64,000 bases of DNA from Mycobacterium dioxanotrophicus (GTDB taxonomy: Bacteria; Actinomycetota; Actinomycetes; Mycobacteriales; Mycobacteriaceae): contig NZ_CP020809.1 in the NCBI RefSeq assembly GCF_002157835.1, positions 310,001 to 374,000 of the forward strand. Reading direction: 5' to 3'. Every line of letters starts with the position of its first letter. Position 1 is the stretch's first letter. This document shows, one piece after another, positions 35,333 to 43,378 of the stretch. The notes beneath the pieces were generated by a model, which made no database searches, had not been told where the DNA came from, and saw only the letters and a list, made by a program, of their open reading frames with translations. The translations under genes were made by a program, and so were the position numbers.

Positions 35333-35619
35333 CGGGGTCCCTCTCTTGCCGGGATTCCTCTTCCAACGCCGTTTCCGAAGCACAGATTCCGGGCGGCCGA
35401 TCCGGCGGCGAATGACGCCACCGCGCCGAATCTGAATAGTTGCTGTGAAGTTGCCAAAACTGTTCGCGCGTTGCGCGGGGGAGTTGACTGATACGGCAGT
35501 TCGGCGAGCCTGGCAGTGCAATACTCGCCACACCTGGTGGACACGACAGGCCCACCGCGGAGCTTCGCCGACGCGTCGAATGCGCCGGCCGGGCGGAAAC
35601 CACATCGGCTGGGTGGAAG
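35333..35619. other. intergenic stretch before the APC permease gene
   Basis: 287 bp with no gene I can support; somewhat lower GC in 35420-35470 (AATCTGAATAGTTGC). It should hold the promoter and leader of the permease gene. An imperfect dyad CCAC-ACCTG-GTGG lies at about 35530-35545. I do not recognise a riboswitch class. Confidence 0.4.
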
Positions 35620-37044
35620 GTGATCACTGTGGCGCAAAGCGAACAGTTGACTACAGGAGTCGGATCGCCACACCTGTCTCGTTCGCTAGGCATGTGGGCG
35701 ATCGTCGGTCTCGGGCTTGGCTACATGACCCCGATGACGGTGTTCGACACGTTCGGCCTCGTCTCGGAGGCGACGAACTCCGTGGTCCCGCTCGCCTACC
35801 TGGTGGCGCTGGTGGCCATGGTGTTCACGGCCATCAGCTACGGCCGGATGACCCGCGTCTACCCGTCGGCGGGTTCGGCGTTCACCTATACCTCCGAAGT
35901 CATCCACCCGAACGCCGGATTCCTGGTCGGCTGGTCGTCGCTGCTCGACTACCTGCTGCTGCCCATGGTCAACGCGGTCATCGGCCGCATCTACTTCGAA
36001 TCGTTCTTCCCGGACGCGCCGTCCTGGGTGTTCGTCGTGGTCTACGTCGGCGTGATCACGGCGTTCAACCTGTGGAGCATCAAGGGCACCTCGCGCGTCA
36101 ACGGCATCCTCGTGGTGTTCCAAACCGTGCTGATCGGCGTCTTCATCGTGTTGGCGTGGCTGTCGCTACGACACGGCATGGGCGCGGGCACGGCGCTGAC
36201 GCTCGATCCGCTCTACCACGCGGGTGTCGACATGTCGGCTGTCATCACCGGAGCCACGGTGGTGTGCTTCTCCTTCATCGGGTTCGACGCGATCACGATG
36301 TACAGCGAGGAAGCCAAGACCCCGAACACCGTGCCGAAGGCGATCGTCCTGGCCCTGTTGATCGGCGGTGCCATCTTCTTCGTGGCGGCGTGGTTCAGCC
36401 AGTCGGTCTTCCCCAACCTGGACGGTTTCGAGGTCACCGACGACACGCTGCCCGAGATGGCGCTGAAGGTGGGTGGCCAGTTCTTCAAGATCCTGTTCAC
36501 CTCGGCCGCGCTGGCCGCCATGGTCGCGTCGAGCCTGTCGTCGCACGCGAGCGTGTCGCGCATGGTCTACGTCATGGCCCGCAACGGCAAAGGCCGGATC
36601 TCGAAGTACCTGGCCTATATCCACCCGACCTTCCTGACCCCGGCCCACGCCGTCGTCATCGTCGGCATCGTGTCATTGCTGGCCATCAAGTTCACCCTCG
36701 AATTCGCCTCGGCAATGATCAATTTCGGCGCGCTCATCGCCTTCACATTCGTCAACCTCACGGTGATCGTCTACTTCGCGTTCCGGCTCAAGCAGCGACG
36801 GACACCGAAAGAGATCTTCATCAACATCGTGCTGCCGTTCATCGGCATGTGCATGACCTTGGTGCTGTGGTCGAAGCTGCACATCCAGGCGCTCGAATAC
36901 GGCGCCATCTGGTTCGCCATCGGCCTCATCCTGCTCGTGTACCTGACCCGTGGCTTCCGGCAACCGATGACCATGAGGATCGAGGAAGAGACGCTGGCGG
37001 AGGAGGGCACCCCGGTGCCGCACGTCAAGCACGGTGATGAGTGA
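35620..37044 (+). CDS. APC-family amino acid/polyamine permease
   Basis: 474 residues, about 12 membrane spans. N-terminal LSRSLGMWAIVGLGLGYMTPMTVFDTFGLV, SYGRMTRVYPSAGSAFTYTSEVIHPNAGFLVGW and SFIGFDAITMYSEEAKTPNTVPKAI (TM6-region loop) are characteristic of the PuuP-like branch, so putrescine or an amino acid is a reasonable guess. GTG at 35620 is used here; GTG 35629, with GGAAGG upstream, is equally possible. Substrate is inferred only from resemblance. Confidence 0.86.
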   Translation: MITVAQSEQLTTGVGSPHLSRSLGMWAIVGLGLGYMTPMTVFDTFGLVSEATNSVVPLAYLVALVAMVFTAISYGRMTRVYPSAGSAFTYTSEVIHPNAGFLVGWSSLLDYLLLPMVNAVIGRIYFESFFPDAPSWVFVVVYVGVITAFNLWSIKGTSRVNGILVVFQTVLIGVFIVLAWLSLRHGMGAGTALTLDPLYHAGVDMSAVITGATVVCFSFIGFDAITMYSEEAKTPNTVPKAIVLALLIGGAIFFVAAWFSQSVFPNLDGFEVTDDTLPEMALKVGGQFFKILFTSAALAAMVASSLSSHASVSRMVYVMARNGKGRISKYLAYIHPTFLTPAHAVVIVGIVSLLAIKFTLEFASAMINFGALIAFTFVNLTVIVYFAFRLKQRRTPKEIFINIVLPFIGMCMTLVLWSKLHIQALEYGAIWFAIGLILLVYLTRGFRQPMTMRIEEETLAEEGTPVPHVKHGDE

Positions 37045-37056
37045 CGGACGCCGCGC

Positions 37057-37944
37057 TCAAATCCCTTGGTCTACCACCGAATCGATCCGCGAAGCGACTT
37101 CCCCGCACACCGCGACGAACTCTGTCATGGTGTCGACGGCCCCGAGGGGCTGCAGAACGGGCGTGCTCAACCCGGCGTCGAGATACGGCTTGAGGCCCGT
37201 CGCGATATCCGTCGCCGTGCCGCCCACCCCGAAACCGTCTTCGGGTGCCAACCCTGATGCGGCAGCCTTCTGGGCCAGCTGAGCAGCGGCGTCCTCACCC
37301 GGCGCGCACGCGATGAATCCCACGGTGTCGAACGGGTCGCTGCGGCCGGCACGCCCCGCGGCCACATGCGCCAGCGCGGCGCCCACCGACGTGCGGGTGT
37401 AGCCGCTGTCGAGGATCACGCCGTCGGCGATCTCGCCGGCCAACCGCAGCGTCTTCACTCCCGTTCCGCCGATCAGCACCGGAAGTCGTTGTGGTGGTGC
37501 GTAATCCAGCGCAACCTCCGACAGCTGAACATAACGCCCGGTCACCGTGACGGTCTCCCCGGCGAACAGTGCCCGCAACGCCAGCACGTATTCGCGGAGC
37601 AGGGTCATCGGGGATGCGACCGCGGCACCGGCCTGCCGCATCCAGTCCTGGATGCCGTGCCCGACGCCGATCCTGATGCGCCCCGGGAACATCGCCTCGA
37701 GGGTGGCGAACTCCATCGCCGTGCTCACCACGTTGCGCAGTGGGGCCGGGATCAATCCCACACCGACCACAAGGCGTTCCGACGCCGACAGTGCGACGGC
37801 GGCCTGAGCGACACCGCCCTGCTGAAAGCAGTCCTCCCACAGCCACAATTCGTCAGTACCGGCCGCATCGGCCGCGGCGGCGACCGTGCGCAGGCTCGCG
37901 GGCGGGAAATCCGGTCTGAACACTGCACCTGTACGGATACTCAT
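37057..37944 (-). CDS. LLM-class F420/FMN oxidoreductase
   Basis: 295 residues from ATG 37944. Luciferase-like barrel: AAAADAAGTDELWLWEDCFQQGG, VVGVGLIPAPLRNVVSTAMEFATLEAMFPGRIRIGVGHG, LPVLIGGTGVKTLRLAGEIADGVIL. The GRIRIGVGHG and TDELWLWED patterns and size fit actinobacterial F420-dependent LLM enzymes. Divergent from an NDH-like flavoprotein with 30 bp between starts, convergent with the permease. Substrate unknown. Confidence 0.87.
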   Translation of the reverse strand: MSIRTGAVFRPDFPPASLRTVAAAADAAGTDELWLWEDCFQQGGVAQAAVALSASERLVVGVGLIPAPLRNVVSTAMEFATLEAMFPGRIRIGVGHGIQDWMRQAGAAVASPMTLLREYVLALRALFAGETVTVTGRYVQLSEVALDYAPPQRLPVLIGGTGVKTLRLAGEIADGVILDSGYTRTSVGAALAHVAAGRAGRSDPFDTVGFIACAPGEDAAAQLAQKAAASGLAPEDGFGVGGTATDIATGLKPYLDAGLSTPVLQPLGAVDTMTEFVAVCGEVASRIDSVVDQGI

Positions 37945-37961
37945 GGGCCCAACCCTACGGA

Positions 37962-37977
37962 TAGCGTGGCTGGCATG
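37962..37977 (+). promoter_or_regulatory. leaderless-type promoter of the flavoprotein gene
   Basis: TAGCGT (37962-37967) lies 7 nt before ATG 37975; no ribosome site is present. Confidence 0.45.
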
Positions 37978-39078
37978 GGCCGCAAAAGGGTCGTCATCGC
38001 CGGGCTCGGCGACACCGGGGTTCTCACGGCGATCCGGCTGGCACATCAGGCCGACGTGGTCGGGGTATCGGTCAAGCCGGGGTTGGTCAGCGGGCAGGAA
38101 CTCGGGGCACGGCTGGCCCGGCCGGACGACTGGGCGCGCGACTACTGGATCGGGTTCGACCGGTTTCGCGGTCTCGACCGGGTGCGCACCGTGCACGGCA
38201 CGCTGACCGGGATGGATCTCGCCGGCCGAACCGTCGAAGTGGCGCGGGCCAACGGGGTGCTGAGCCGCGAGTCGTACGACGCGCTGGTCATCGCGACCGG
38301 TGTCAGCAACGGTTTCTGGCGTCGACCGACACTGCAGTCGACCGGTGAGATAGGCGCCGAGCTGCGGGCCGCCCACGAGCGGCTCGCGGCGTCGGAATCG
38401 GTCGTCGTGGTCGGTGGCGGGGCTGCCGCGGTGAGCGCGGCCGCCAATGTCGCCCGAGCGTGGCCGGACAAGCGCGTCGCGTTGTACTTCCCGGGTCCGC
38501 GGGCGTTGCCCGGACACCACCGACGGGCCTGGGCGCGCGTACGGCGTCGTCTTGCCGATGCCGGGGTGGCGCTGCACCCGGGCCACCGCGCTGTCGTGCC
38601 TGCCGGCTACGACGAGATCACCAGCGGCCCAGTTACGTTCACCACCGGTCAGCCCGCGGTGCCCGCCGACGCAGTGCTCTGGGCGATCGGTGCGGTGCGG
38701 CCGAACACCGATTGGCTGCCCGCCGAGTTGCTCGATGCGCATGGCTTCGTCCGCGTCACCGCGGACCTGCGGGTACCCGGGCATCGCGGGGTGTTCGCGA
38801 TCGGTGACGTCGCCGCCACCGATCCGCTGCGATCGTCGGCGCGTAACCGCGCCGACGGCTTGTTGGCCCGAAACATCCTCGCCGAGTTCGCCTCTCGCCC
38901 CCTGCGGGAGTACCGGCCGCCGCAGACCCGGTGGGGTTCGGTGCTCGGCGCACAGCCCGACGGACTGGAAGTGTTCGCCCCGACCGGCCACGCCTTCCGG
39001 TTCCCGGCCTGGTCGGTGCGGCACATCGTGCAGCCGTGGATCGTGCGACGCGGCATCTATCGCGGCGTGCGGGGCTGA
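37975..39078 (+). CDS. NDH-2/AIF-like FAD-dependent pyridine nucleotide oxidoreductase
   Basis: 367 residues from ATG 37975. Two Rossmann units: N-terminal VVIAGLGDTGVLTAIRLA for FAD, central SVVVVGGGAAAVSAAANVAR for NAD(P)H. FAD-ribityl motif GVFAIGDVAATDP near the C-terminus, ALVIATGVSNGFW in between. The first glycine loop reads GLGDTG rather than GxGxxG/A with Ala, a mild deviation. Its closest class is the FSP1/AIF/NDH-2 group. The DALVIATG and AIGDVA features are certain; the electron acceptor is unknown. Confidence 0.86.
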   Translation: MGRKRVVIAGLGDTGVLTAIRLAHQADVVGVSVKPGLVSGQELGARLARPDDWARDYWIGFDRFRGLDRVRTVHGTLTGMDLAGRTVEVARANGVLSRESYDALVIATGVSNGFWRRPTLQSTGEIGAELRAAHERLAASESVVVVGGGAAAVSAAANVARAWPDKRVALYFPGPRALPGHHRRAWARVRRRLADAGVALHPGHRAVVPAGYDEITSGPVTFTTGQPAVPADAVLWAIGAVRPNTDWLPAELLDAHGFVRVTADLRVPGHRGVFAIGDVAATDPLRSSARNRADGLLARNILAEFASRPLREYRPPQTRWGSVLGAQPDGLEVFAPTGHAFRFPAWSVRHIVQPWIVRRGIYRGVRG

Positions 39079-39090
39079 GTCGTCGCCGAC

Positions 39091-39139
39091 TGGCCAGTTG
39101 TTGCCCGCATTTCGCGAAAAGTCGTGCAGTAACTGGCCA
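39091..39139. terminator. inverted repeat between convergent genes (31-nt loop)
   Basis: TGGCCAGTT (39091-39099) and AACTGGCCA (39131-39139), perfect 9-bp arms, 31-nt spacer. It lies in the 76-bp gap between two convergent genes, so it may end transcription from both sides. A similarly built element is at 59107-59161. Confidence 0.5.
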
Positions 39140-39154
39140 TTGGGGGTCGGAACC

Positions 39155-41071
39155 TCAGCCGAACACCGCCGGATCTGCCAGCGGGATCACGATCCGCGAC
39201 GGCGACTCCCCGCCCTGGCGGACCTGATAGACCCCGCCGGTCAGGGCGCGCCGGGCCGGTCTGGTCGGCACCAGATGCGGAAAGTCGTAGGTGGTCAGGG
39301 TCAGCCGCAACCGATGTCCGGGCTCGATCAGCGCGGCGGTGGGGAACACCTCGAGGTCGTAGCGCGTCAGTTCCCCGGGCACCACCGGAACGGCGGCAGC
39401 CCGGGTGCTGAAGTGGTGGGGCCGCAGCACCGTGCCGTCGGGCAGATACCACGTCTTGTCGGGATCGAGCGTGCGGTGGGAACCCAGCAGAGCGCCCTCG
39501 GTCAGTGGCCGACTCACGCCGTCGGGGGACACGTCGTCCAGATAGGCCACCCACAGTGTCTCTGACGTGCTGGCCCGTGCGTACACGGTCAGCGCTACCG
39601 GCCCCGCCACCAACTGCGGGGTCTCGAACGCCGTCGTGGTGTAGGTCAGCGCCTCCCGATGAGGTTTGCTGTTGTCGAGGTCGTAGCGGATGCGCCTGCC
39701 GGTCTGGGACACCATGAAGCTGCCCATCCCGAGGCTCCACTGCTCCAGGCTGCGCCCGGAGATCGGCCCACGTGCGGTGTAGCGGAGCGTCGCCTCGGTC
39801 ACGTCGGGATCGGCGTCGGCCTGCAGCACACCGCCGTCGGCGAGGAAGAACGGCGTGGGTGTGGCCTCGGGGAACGGGTATTCGCTGGTGTGGAACCACT
39901 GCGAGCCGCCTATCGCCTGGAACCGCAACGGCGTACCCGTCACCGCGGCATCGTCGGAGTCCTTGAGCCACCGGTCGAACCAACGCAGCTGTAGGGCGTG
40001 CAGATGCAGACCGTCCAGGTCCGACACGTGGTACCAGGGGCCCATCATCAGCTGGATGCGCTCGGAGGTCGGCTGTCCCGGCTGCATGGGCGCGTCGGCG
40101 GGCCGGCCCGCGAAGGCGTTCTGCAGAGCGGCGTAATTGAGTGGGGCACCGCGCTGGAACGCGTCGTGCCAGCCGCCGACGAGGAACACGGCCACGTCGT
40201 TCTCGACGATCTTCGGCAAGACGTCGCTGGCTCGCATGCCGTCCCAGAACGGGCCGTCGAACGCGGTGTCCCCGCCGGCCGTCGCGTCGGCGGTCATCGT
40301 CTTGAAGTACTGTCGCTGATCGCGTCCGCGCTGGCGCACCCCGGCCAGTCCGCCTGCCCGCGGACGTTCGTGCGGCCCGCGATTGGCGAACTCCAGCGTC
40401 GAGTTGACCACATTGAGCAGCGAATACACCGCGCCATAGGCCTGCACCGTGCGCATGTGCGGCACGCCGCCCATGGTGACCACGTCGCGATAGAAGTCGT
40501 TGGCGGCCATCACCGGGAAGATCGCCTTGAGCGGTGAACCCGGGCCGACCGCGGCGGCGGTCAGCAACTGGTTGATCGCCAGATAGGAAATGCCGAACAT
40601 GCCGACGCGTCCGTTTGAATTCGGCAACTGGGCGGCCCAGTTGACCAGGTCCACGCCGTCGGTGACCTGCTCGGCACCGAGCATCTCGAACGATCCGCCC
40701 GACACCCCGGTGCCGCGGACGTCGGCCATCACCTCGATGTAGCCGCGCCGGATCAGATACCGGGTTGCGCCGCCGCCGATCTGCGCGGCCGGTGGCGGAG
40801 CCTTCTTGCCGTAGGGCGTGATGGACAGCAGAACCGGGAACGGGCCCGGGGCGGCTTCGCCGGTCTCGGGGATGGTCGGGTAGTGGATGTCGGCCCGGAG
40901 CACGGTGCCGTCGCGCACGGTGACCGCGACGTTGTGATGTACCCCGACGCCGTAGCTCGCAGGTTTCGGTGTCCACGGTGGTTCGAGCGGTGACGGGCTG
41001 GTCTTGCGGGTGCGCGCCGCTGCCCAGCCGGACATCGCTCTCTCCCGCACGGCCTGTAACCGGTTCGCCAT
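39155..41071 (-). CDS. S15/CocE-NonD family hydrolase (X-Pro dipeptidyl-peptidase-like)
   Basis: 638 residues. Alpha/beta hydrolase with nucleophile elbow GMFGISYLAINQL, SITPYGKKAPP, VMADVRGTGVSGGSFEM and a C-terminal jelly-roll PepX_C domain (VAYLDDVSPDGVSRPLTEGALLGSHR, ALIEPGHRLRLTLTTYDFPHLVP). Members include cocaine esterase, glutaryl acylases and X-Pro peptidases. No signal peptide is evident, but the Arg-rich N-terminus could hide an unusual one. Substrate not predictable. Confidence 0.9.
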   Translation of the reverse strand: MANRLQAVRERAMSGWAAARTRKTSPSPLEPPWTPKPASYGVGVHHNVAVTVRDGTVLRADIHYPTIPETGEAAPGPFPVLLSITPYGKKAPPPAAQIGGGATRYLIRRGYIEVMADVRGTGVSGGSFEMLGAEQVTDGVDLVNWAAQLPNSNGRVGMFGISYLAINQLLTAAAVGPGSPLKAIFPVMAANDFYRDVVTMGGVPHMRTVQAYGAVYSLLNVVNSTLEFANRGPHERPRAGGLAGVRQRGRDQRQYFKTMTADATAGGDTAFDGPFWDGMRASDVLPKIVENDVAVFLVGGWHDAFQRGAPLNYAALQNAFAGRPADAPMQPGQPTSERIQLMMGPWYHVSDLDGLHLHALQLRWFDRWLKDSDDAAVTGTPLRFQAIGGSQWFHTSEYPFPEATPTPFFLADGGVLQADADPDVTEATLRYTARGPISGRSLEQWSLGMGSFMVSQTGRRIRYDLDNSKPHREALTYTTTAFETPQLVAGPVALTVYARASTSETLWVAYLDDVSPDGVSRPLTEGALLGSHRTLDPDKTWYLPDGTVLRPHHFSTRAAAVPVVPGELTRYDLEVFPTAALIEPGHRLRLTLTTYDFPHLVPTRPARRALTGGVYQVRQGGESPSRIVIPLADPAVFG

Positions 41072-41136
41072 TCGCGTCTCCCTTGACGTCGTGCCGACTA
41101 GATAGACGGTATGACAGCAAACTCACGCTGTGGGCA

Positions 41137-42060
41137 TCACCCCACGGTCTGGCGGACAGCAGAACGCACCGACGTGCGTAGCCAACGGTGCCGCCGATCG
41201 TCATCGAAGGCCGGGTGCCAGACCATGCAGTACGGCATCGTCGCGATCTCGTCCGGCGCATCCAGCACCACGAGCGCGTCCGGCGTCGCGAAGGCGCCGG
41301 TGAGCTGTCTCGGCAGCGTGGCGACCAGATCGGTGCCGGGCAGGAACTGCGAGGCCGCAGCGTGGTAGGCAACCGTGACGGCTGGATCGCGGACCACGCC
41401 CAGCTTCGCGAGCGGAAGGTCGACATCGGGTTGTCCGCCGTCGTGTACGTCGACGATGACGTGGCGGGCATCCCGGTAGTCGCGCAGTGTGATTCCGCCT
41501 GCATCGGCCAATGGGTGGTCGGCAGCAACCACGCACACGAAGCGCTCGACGAACAATTGCTCGGAGCGCATCTCGTCGGTCGTCTGGCCGCCGTAGAGGC
41601 CCAGATCGATCGTCGAGTTGCGGATCTGCTCTGTCACCCCTTCGCGCCAGCTGTGGAAACGCACCGGAGCTCGGGGCGCCTGGCGCGCTATCTCCCGGCA
41701 GATCGCAGAGCCGAACGCCTGCACGGCATAGTCGGTGCCGACAAGAGTCACCGGTCGCGACGAGCTTGCGGGATCGAACTGATCGGGTGCGAAAAGGGCT
41801 TCGAGCGCAGGGAGCACCACGTCGAGTTGGGCCTGGATGGCCTCGGCACGCGAGGTCAGCCGGTAGCCGGCGGTGTCGCGGATCAACAGCGGATCGTCGA
41901 GCAGACGCCGCAGCCGGTGCAGGGCACGACTCATGGCGGGCTGGCTCAAACCGACACGCGTGGCCGCTCGGGACACCTGCCGTTCCTCCAGCAGCGCCAC
42001 CAGCGGGGGAATGAGGTTGAGATCCGCCCGCCCTATATGCGTCGTGTGCATATTGAGCAT
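41137..42060 (-). CDS. LysR-family transcriptional regulator
   Basis: 307 residues. N-terminal HTH: LNLIPPLVALLEERQVSRAATRVGLSQPAMSRALHRLRRLLDDPLL, then a periplasmic-binding-like effector domain (VTLVGTDYAVQAFGSAICREIARQAP). NodD/NocR-like branch. ATG 42060 used; ATG three codons in is also possible. Divergent from the SDR gene across 68 bp that hold AT-rich ATGCAT-type half-sites, so it presumably controls that gene. Confidence 0.9.
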   Translation of the reverse strand: MLNMHTTHIGRADLNLIPPLVALLEERQVSRAATRVGLSQPAMSRALHRLRRLLDDPLLIRDTAGYRLTSRAEAIQAQLDVVLPALEALFAPDQFDPASSSRPVTLVGTDYAVQAFGSAICREIARQAPRAPVRFHSWREGVTEQIRNSTIDLGLYGGQTTDEMRSEQLFVERFVCVVAADHPLADAGGITLRDYRDARHVIVDVHDGGQPDVDLPLAKLGVVRDPAVTVAYHAAASQFLPGTDLVATLPRQLTGAFATPDALVVLDAPDEIATMPYCMVWHPAFDDDRRHRWLRTSVRSAVRQTVG

Positions 42061-42128
42061 CGTAAAGATGCATGTGACTTATTGCTGGCGTGCTGCAACG
42101 CTGGCAGTCAAGACAGGAAGGCAGTCAC

Positions 42129-42893
42129 ATGCAGATTTCCGGCAACACCATCTTCATCCCCGGCTCGACGAGCGGCATCGGCCTGGCATTGGCAACAGCC
42201 TTGCAGGCCAAGGGCAACACCGTCATCGTGGGCGGCAGGCGCACCGAACTGCTCGACGAGATCGCCACCGAGCACCCCGAACTCGACACCGTGCAGATCG
42301 ACACGACCGACCCGGAGAGCGTCCGGGCCGCCGCCGCGACCGTGGTGGGCAAGCACCCGGAACTCAATGTCGTCATCGCCATGGCCGGTGTCATGGCCGT
42401 CGAGGACTGGCGCGATCCCGACTTGTTCCTGGCCTCAGCCGAACGCGTGATCACCACGAATGTGCTTGGGCCCATCCGGCTTATCGCCGCGTTCATCGAA
42501 CATCTGCAGGCCCAGCGGGACGCGACGATCGTCACGGTGTCCTCGGGCCTCGCGTTCGCCCCGCTGCGCGCGACGCCGAGCTACAACGCGTCCAAGGCGG
42601 CTGTGCACATGCTCACCGAGTCGGTGCGGCTGCAGTTGTCCGACACCAGCGTCAAACTCGTCGAACTCGTGCCGCCCTCGGTGGCCACCGACCTGCTGCC
42701 GGGCCAGCGCGAAAGCCGGTTCGCGATGCCGCTCGACGAATTCGTCAGCGAGGTCGTCGTCCTACTGGAAACCCAGCCTGATGCCAAGGAGATTCAGGTC
42801 GAGCGGGTGAAGTTCCTCCGGTACGGCGAGGCCCGCGGCGATTACGACCAGGTGGTTGCCACGCTCAACAACGCTGACCCGCACGGACATTGA
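42129..42893 (+). CDS. short-chain dehydrogenase/reductase (DltE-like)
   Basis: 254 residues from ATG 42129, with AGGAAGG 9 nt upstream. Nucleotide-binding loop PGSTSGIGLALATAL; catalytic YxxxK in SYNASKAAVHML with the serine in VTVSSGLAF. The arrangement FIPGSTSGIG and the C-terminal EIQVERVKFLRYGEARGDYDQV fit the DltE-type SDRs. Uses NAD(P)(H); substrate unknown. Paired with the divergent LysR gene. Confidence 0.9.
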   Translation: MQISGNTIFIPGSTSGIGLALATALQAKGNTVIVGGRRTELLDEIATEHPELDTVQIDTTDPESVRAAAATVVGKHPELNVVIAMAGVMAVEDWRDPDLFLASAERVITTNVLGPIRLIAAFIEHLQAQRDATIVTVSSGLAFAPLRATPSYNASKAAVHMLTESVRLQLSDTSVKLVELVPPSVATDLLPGQRESRFAMPLDEFVSEVVVLLETQPDAKEIQVERVKFLRYGEARGDYDQVVATLNNADPHGH

Positions 42894-42901
42894 GCACCTA
42901 A

Positions 42902-43339
42902 TCACGGCTTCTGCCGCAGGTCGGCCAATGAGTTGCGGAGGCCGCCGTCGAGCCGGATCTGCACGGCGGCCACGGCGAGCATGATGGCCGCGGTGACCAT
43001 GTGCACGACCGCGTCGGTGGTGTTGTTCGGGAAGCTGAACACGAAGGCCACCTGATTGGAGAAGAACGCCCAGATGCCCGGCAGGGCACCGGCGACCGCC
43101 GCCAGCAACAGGTACAGCACCGACCATGACTTCCGCAGGCAGAACACCAGGCCCGGGCCGAACAGGGCGAGCCCGGCGACGGCATGCCAACCGTTGTAAT
43201 CCATCCCCATGATCTGCACGGTGGGGGCACCGGGGCCGGTGGCGAAACTCGGCTCGGCAATGAATCCGACGACCGCCTGGACCACGTGGAACAGGGCGAT
43301 CACCAACAATCCCCACTGTGCAAAGCTCCATTGCTTCAC
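42902..43339 (-). CDS. DUF4383 four-span membrane protein
   Basis: 145 residues from GTG 43339. Four predicted spans: WGLLVIALFHVVQAVVGFI, WHAVAGLALFGPGLVFCL, VLYLLLAAVAGALPGIWAFF, and AVVHMVTAAIMLAVAAVQI, with the family's H(x)~60-VVHM pattern. Function of DUF4383 is not known. A perfect dyad ACTACA-GCG-TGTAGT lies just upstream of its start. Confidence 0.82.
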   Translation of the reverse strand: MKQWSFAQWGLLVIALFHVVQAVVGFIAEPSFATGPGAPTVQIMGMDYNGWHAVAGLALFGPGLVFCLRKSWSVLYLLLAAVAGALPGIWAFFSNQVAFVFSFPNNTTDAVVHMVTAAIMLAVAAVQIRLDGGLRNSLADLRQKP

Positions 43340-43357
43340 ACTTCGGACGCTACGTCT

Positions 43358-43372
43358 ACTACAGCGTGTAGT
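43358..43372. promoter_or_regulatory. ACTACA-GCG-TGTAGT dyad upstream of DUF4383
   Basis: Perfect 6-bp arms around 3 bp, ending 19 bp before GTG 43339. It lies between the stop of the carboxylase gene and DUF4383, both on the minus strand. Operator-like; no regulator gene adjoins. Confidence 0.5.
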
Positions 43373-43378
43373 CAACGA

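Noticed and set aside
35333..35619. Riboswitch or structured leader before the APC permease gene
   Set aside because: No recognisable consensus core; only a weak imperfect dyad is visible.
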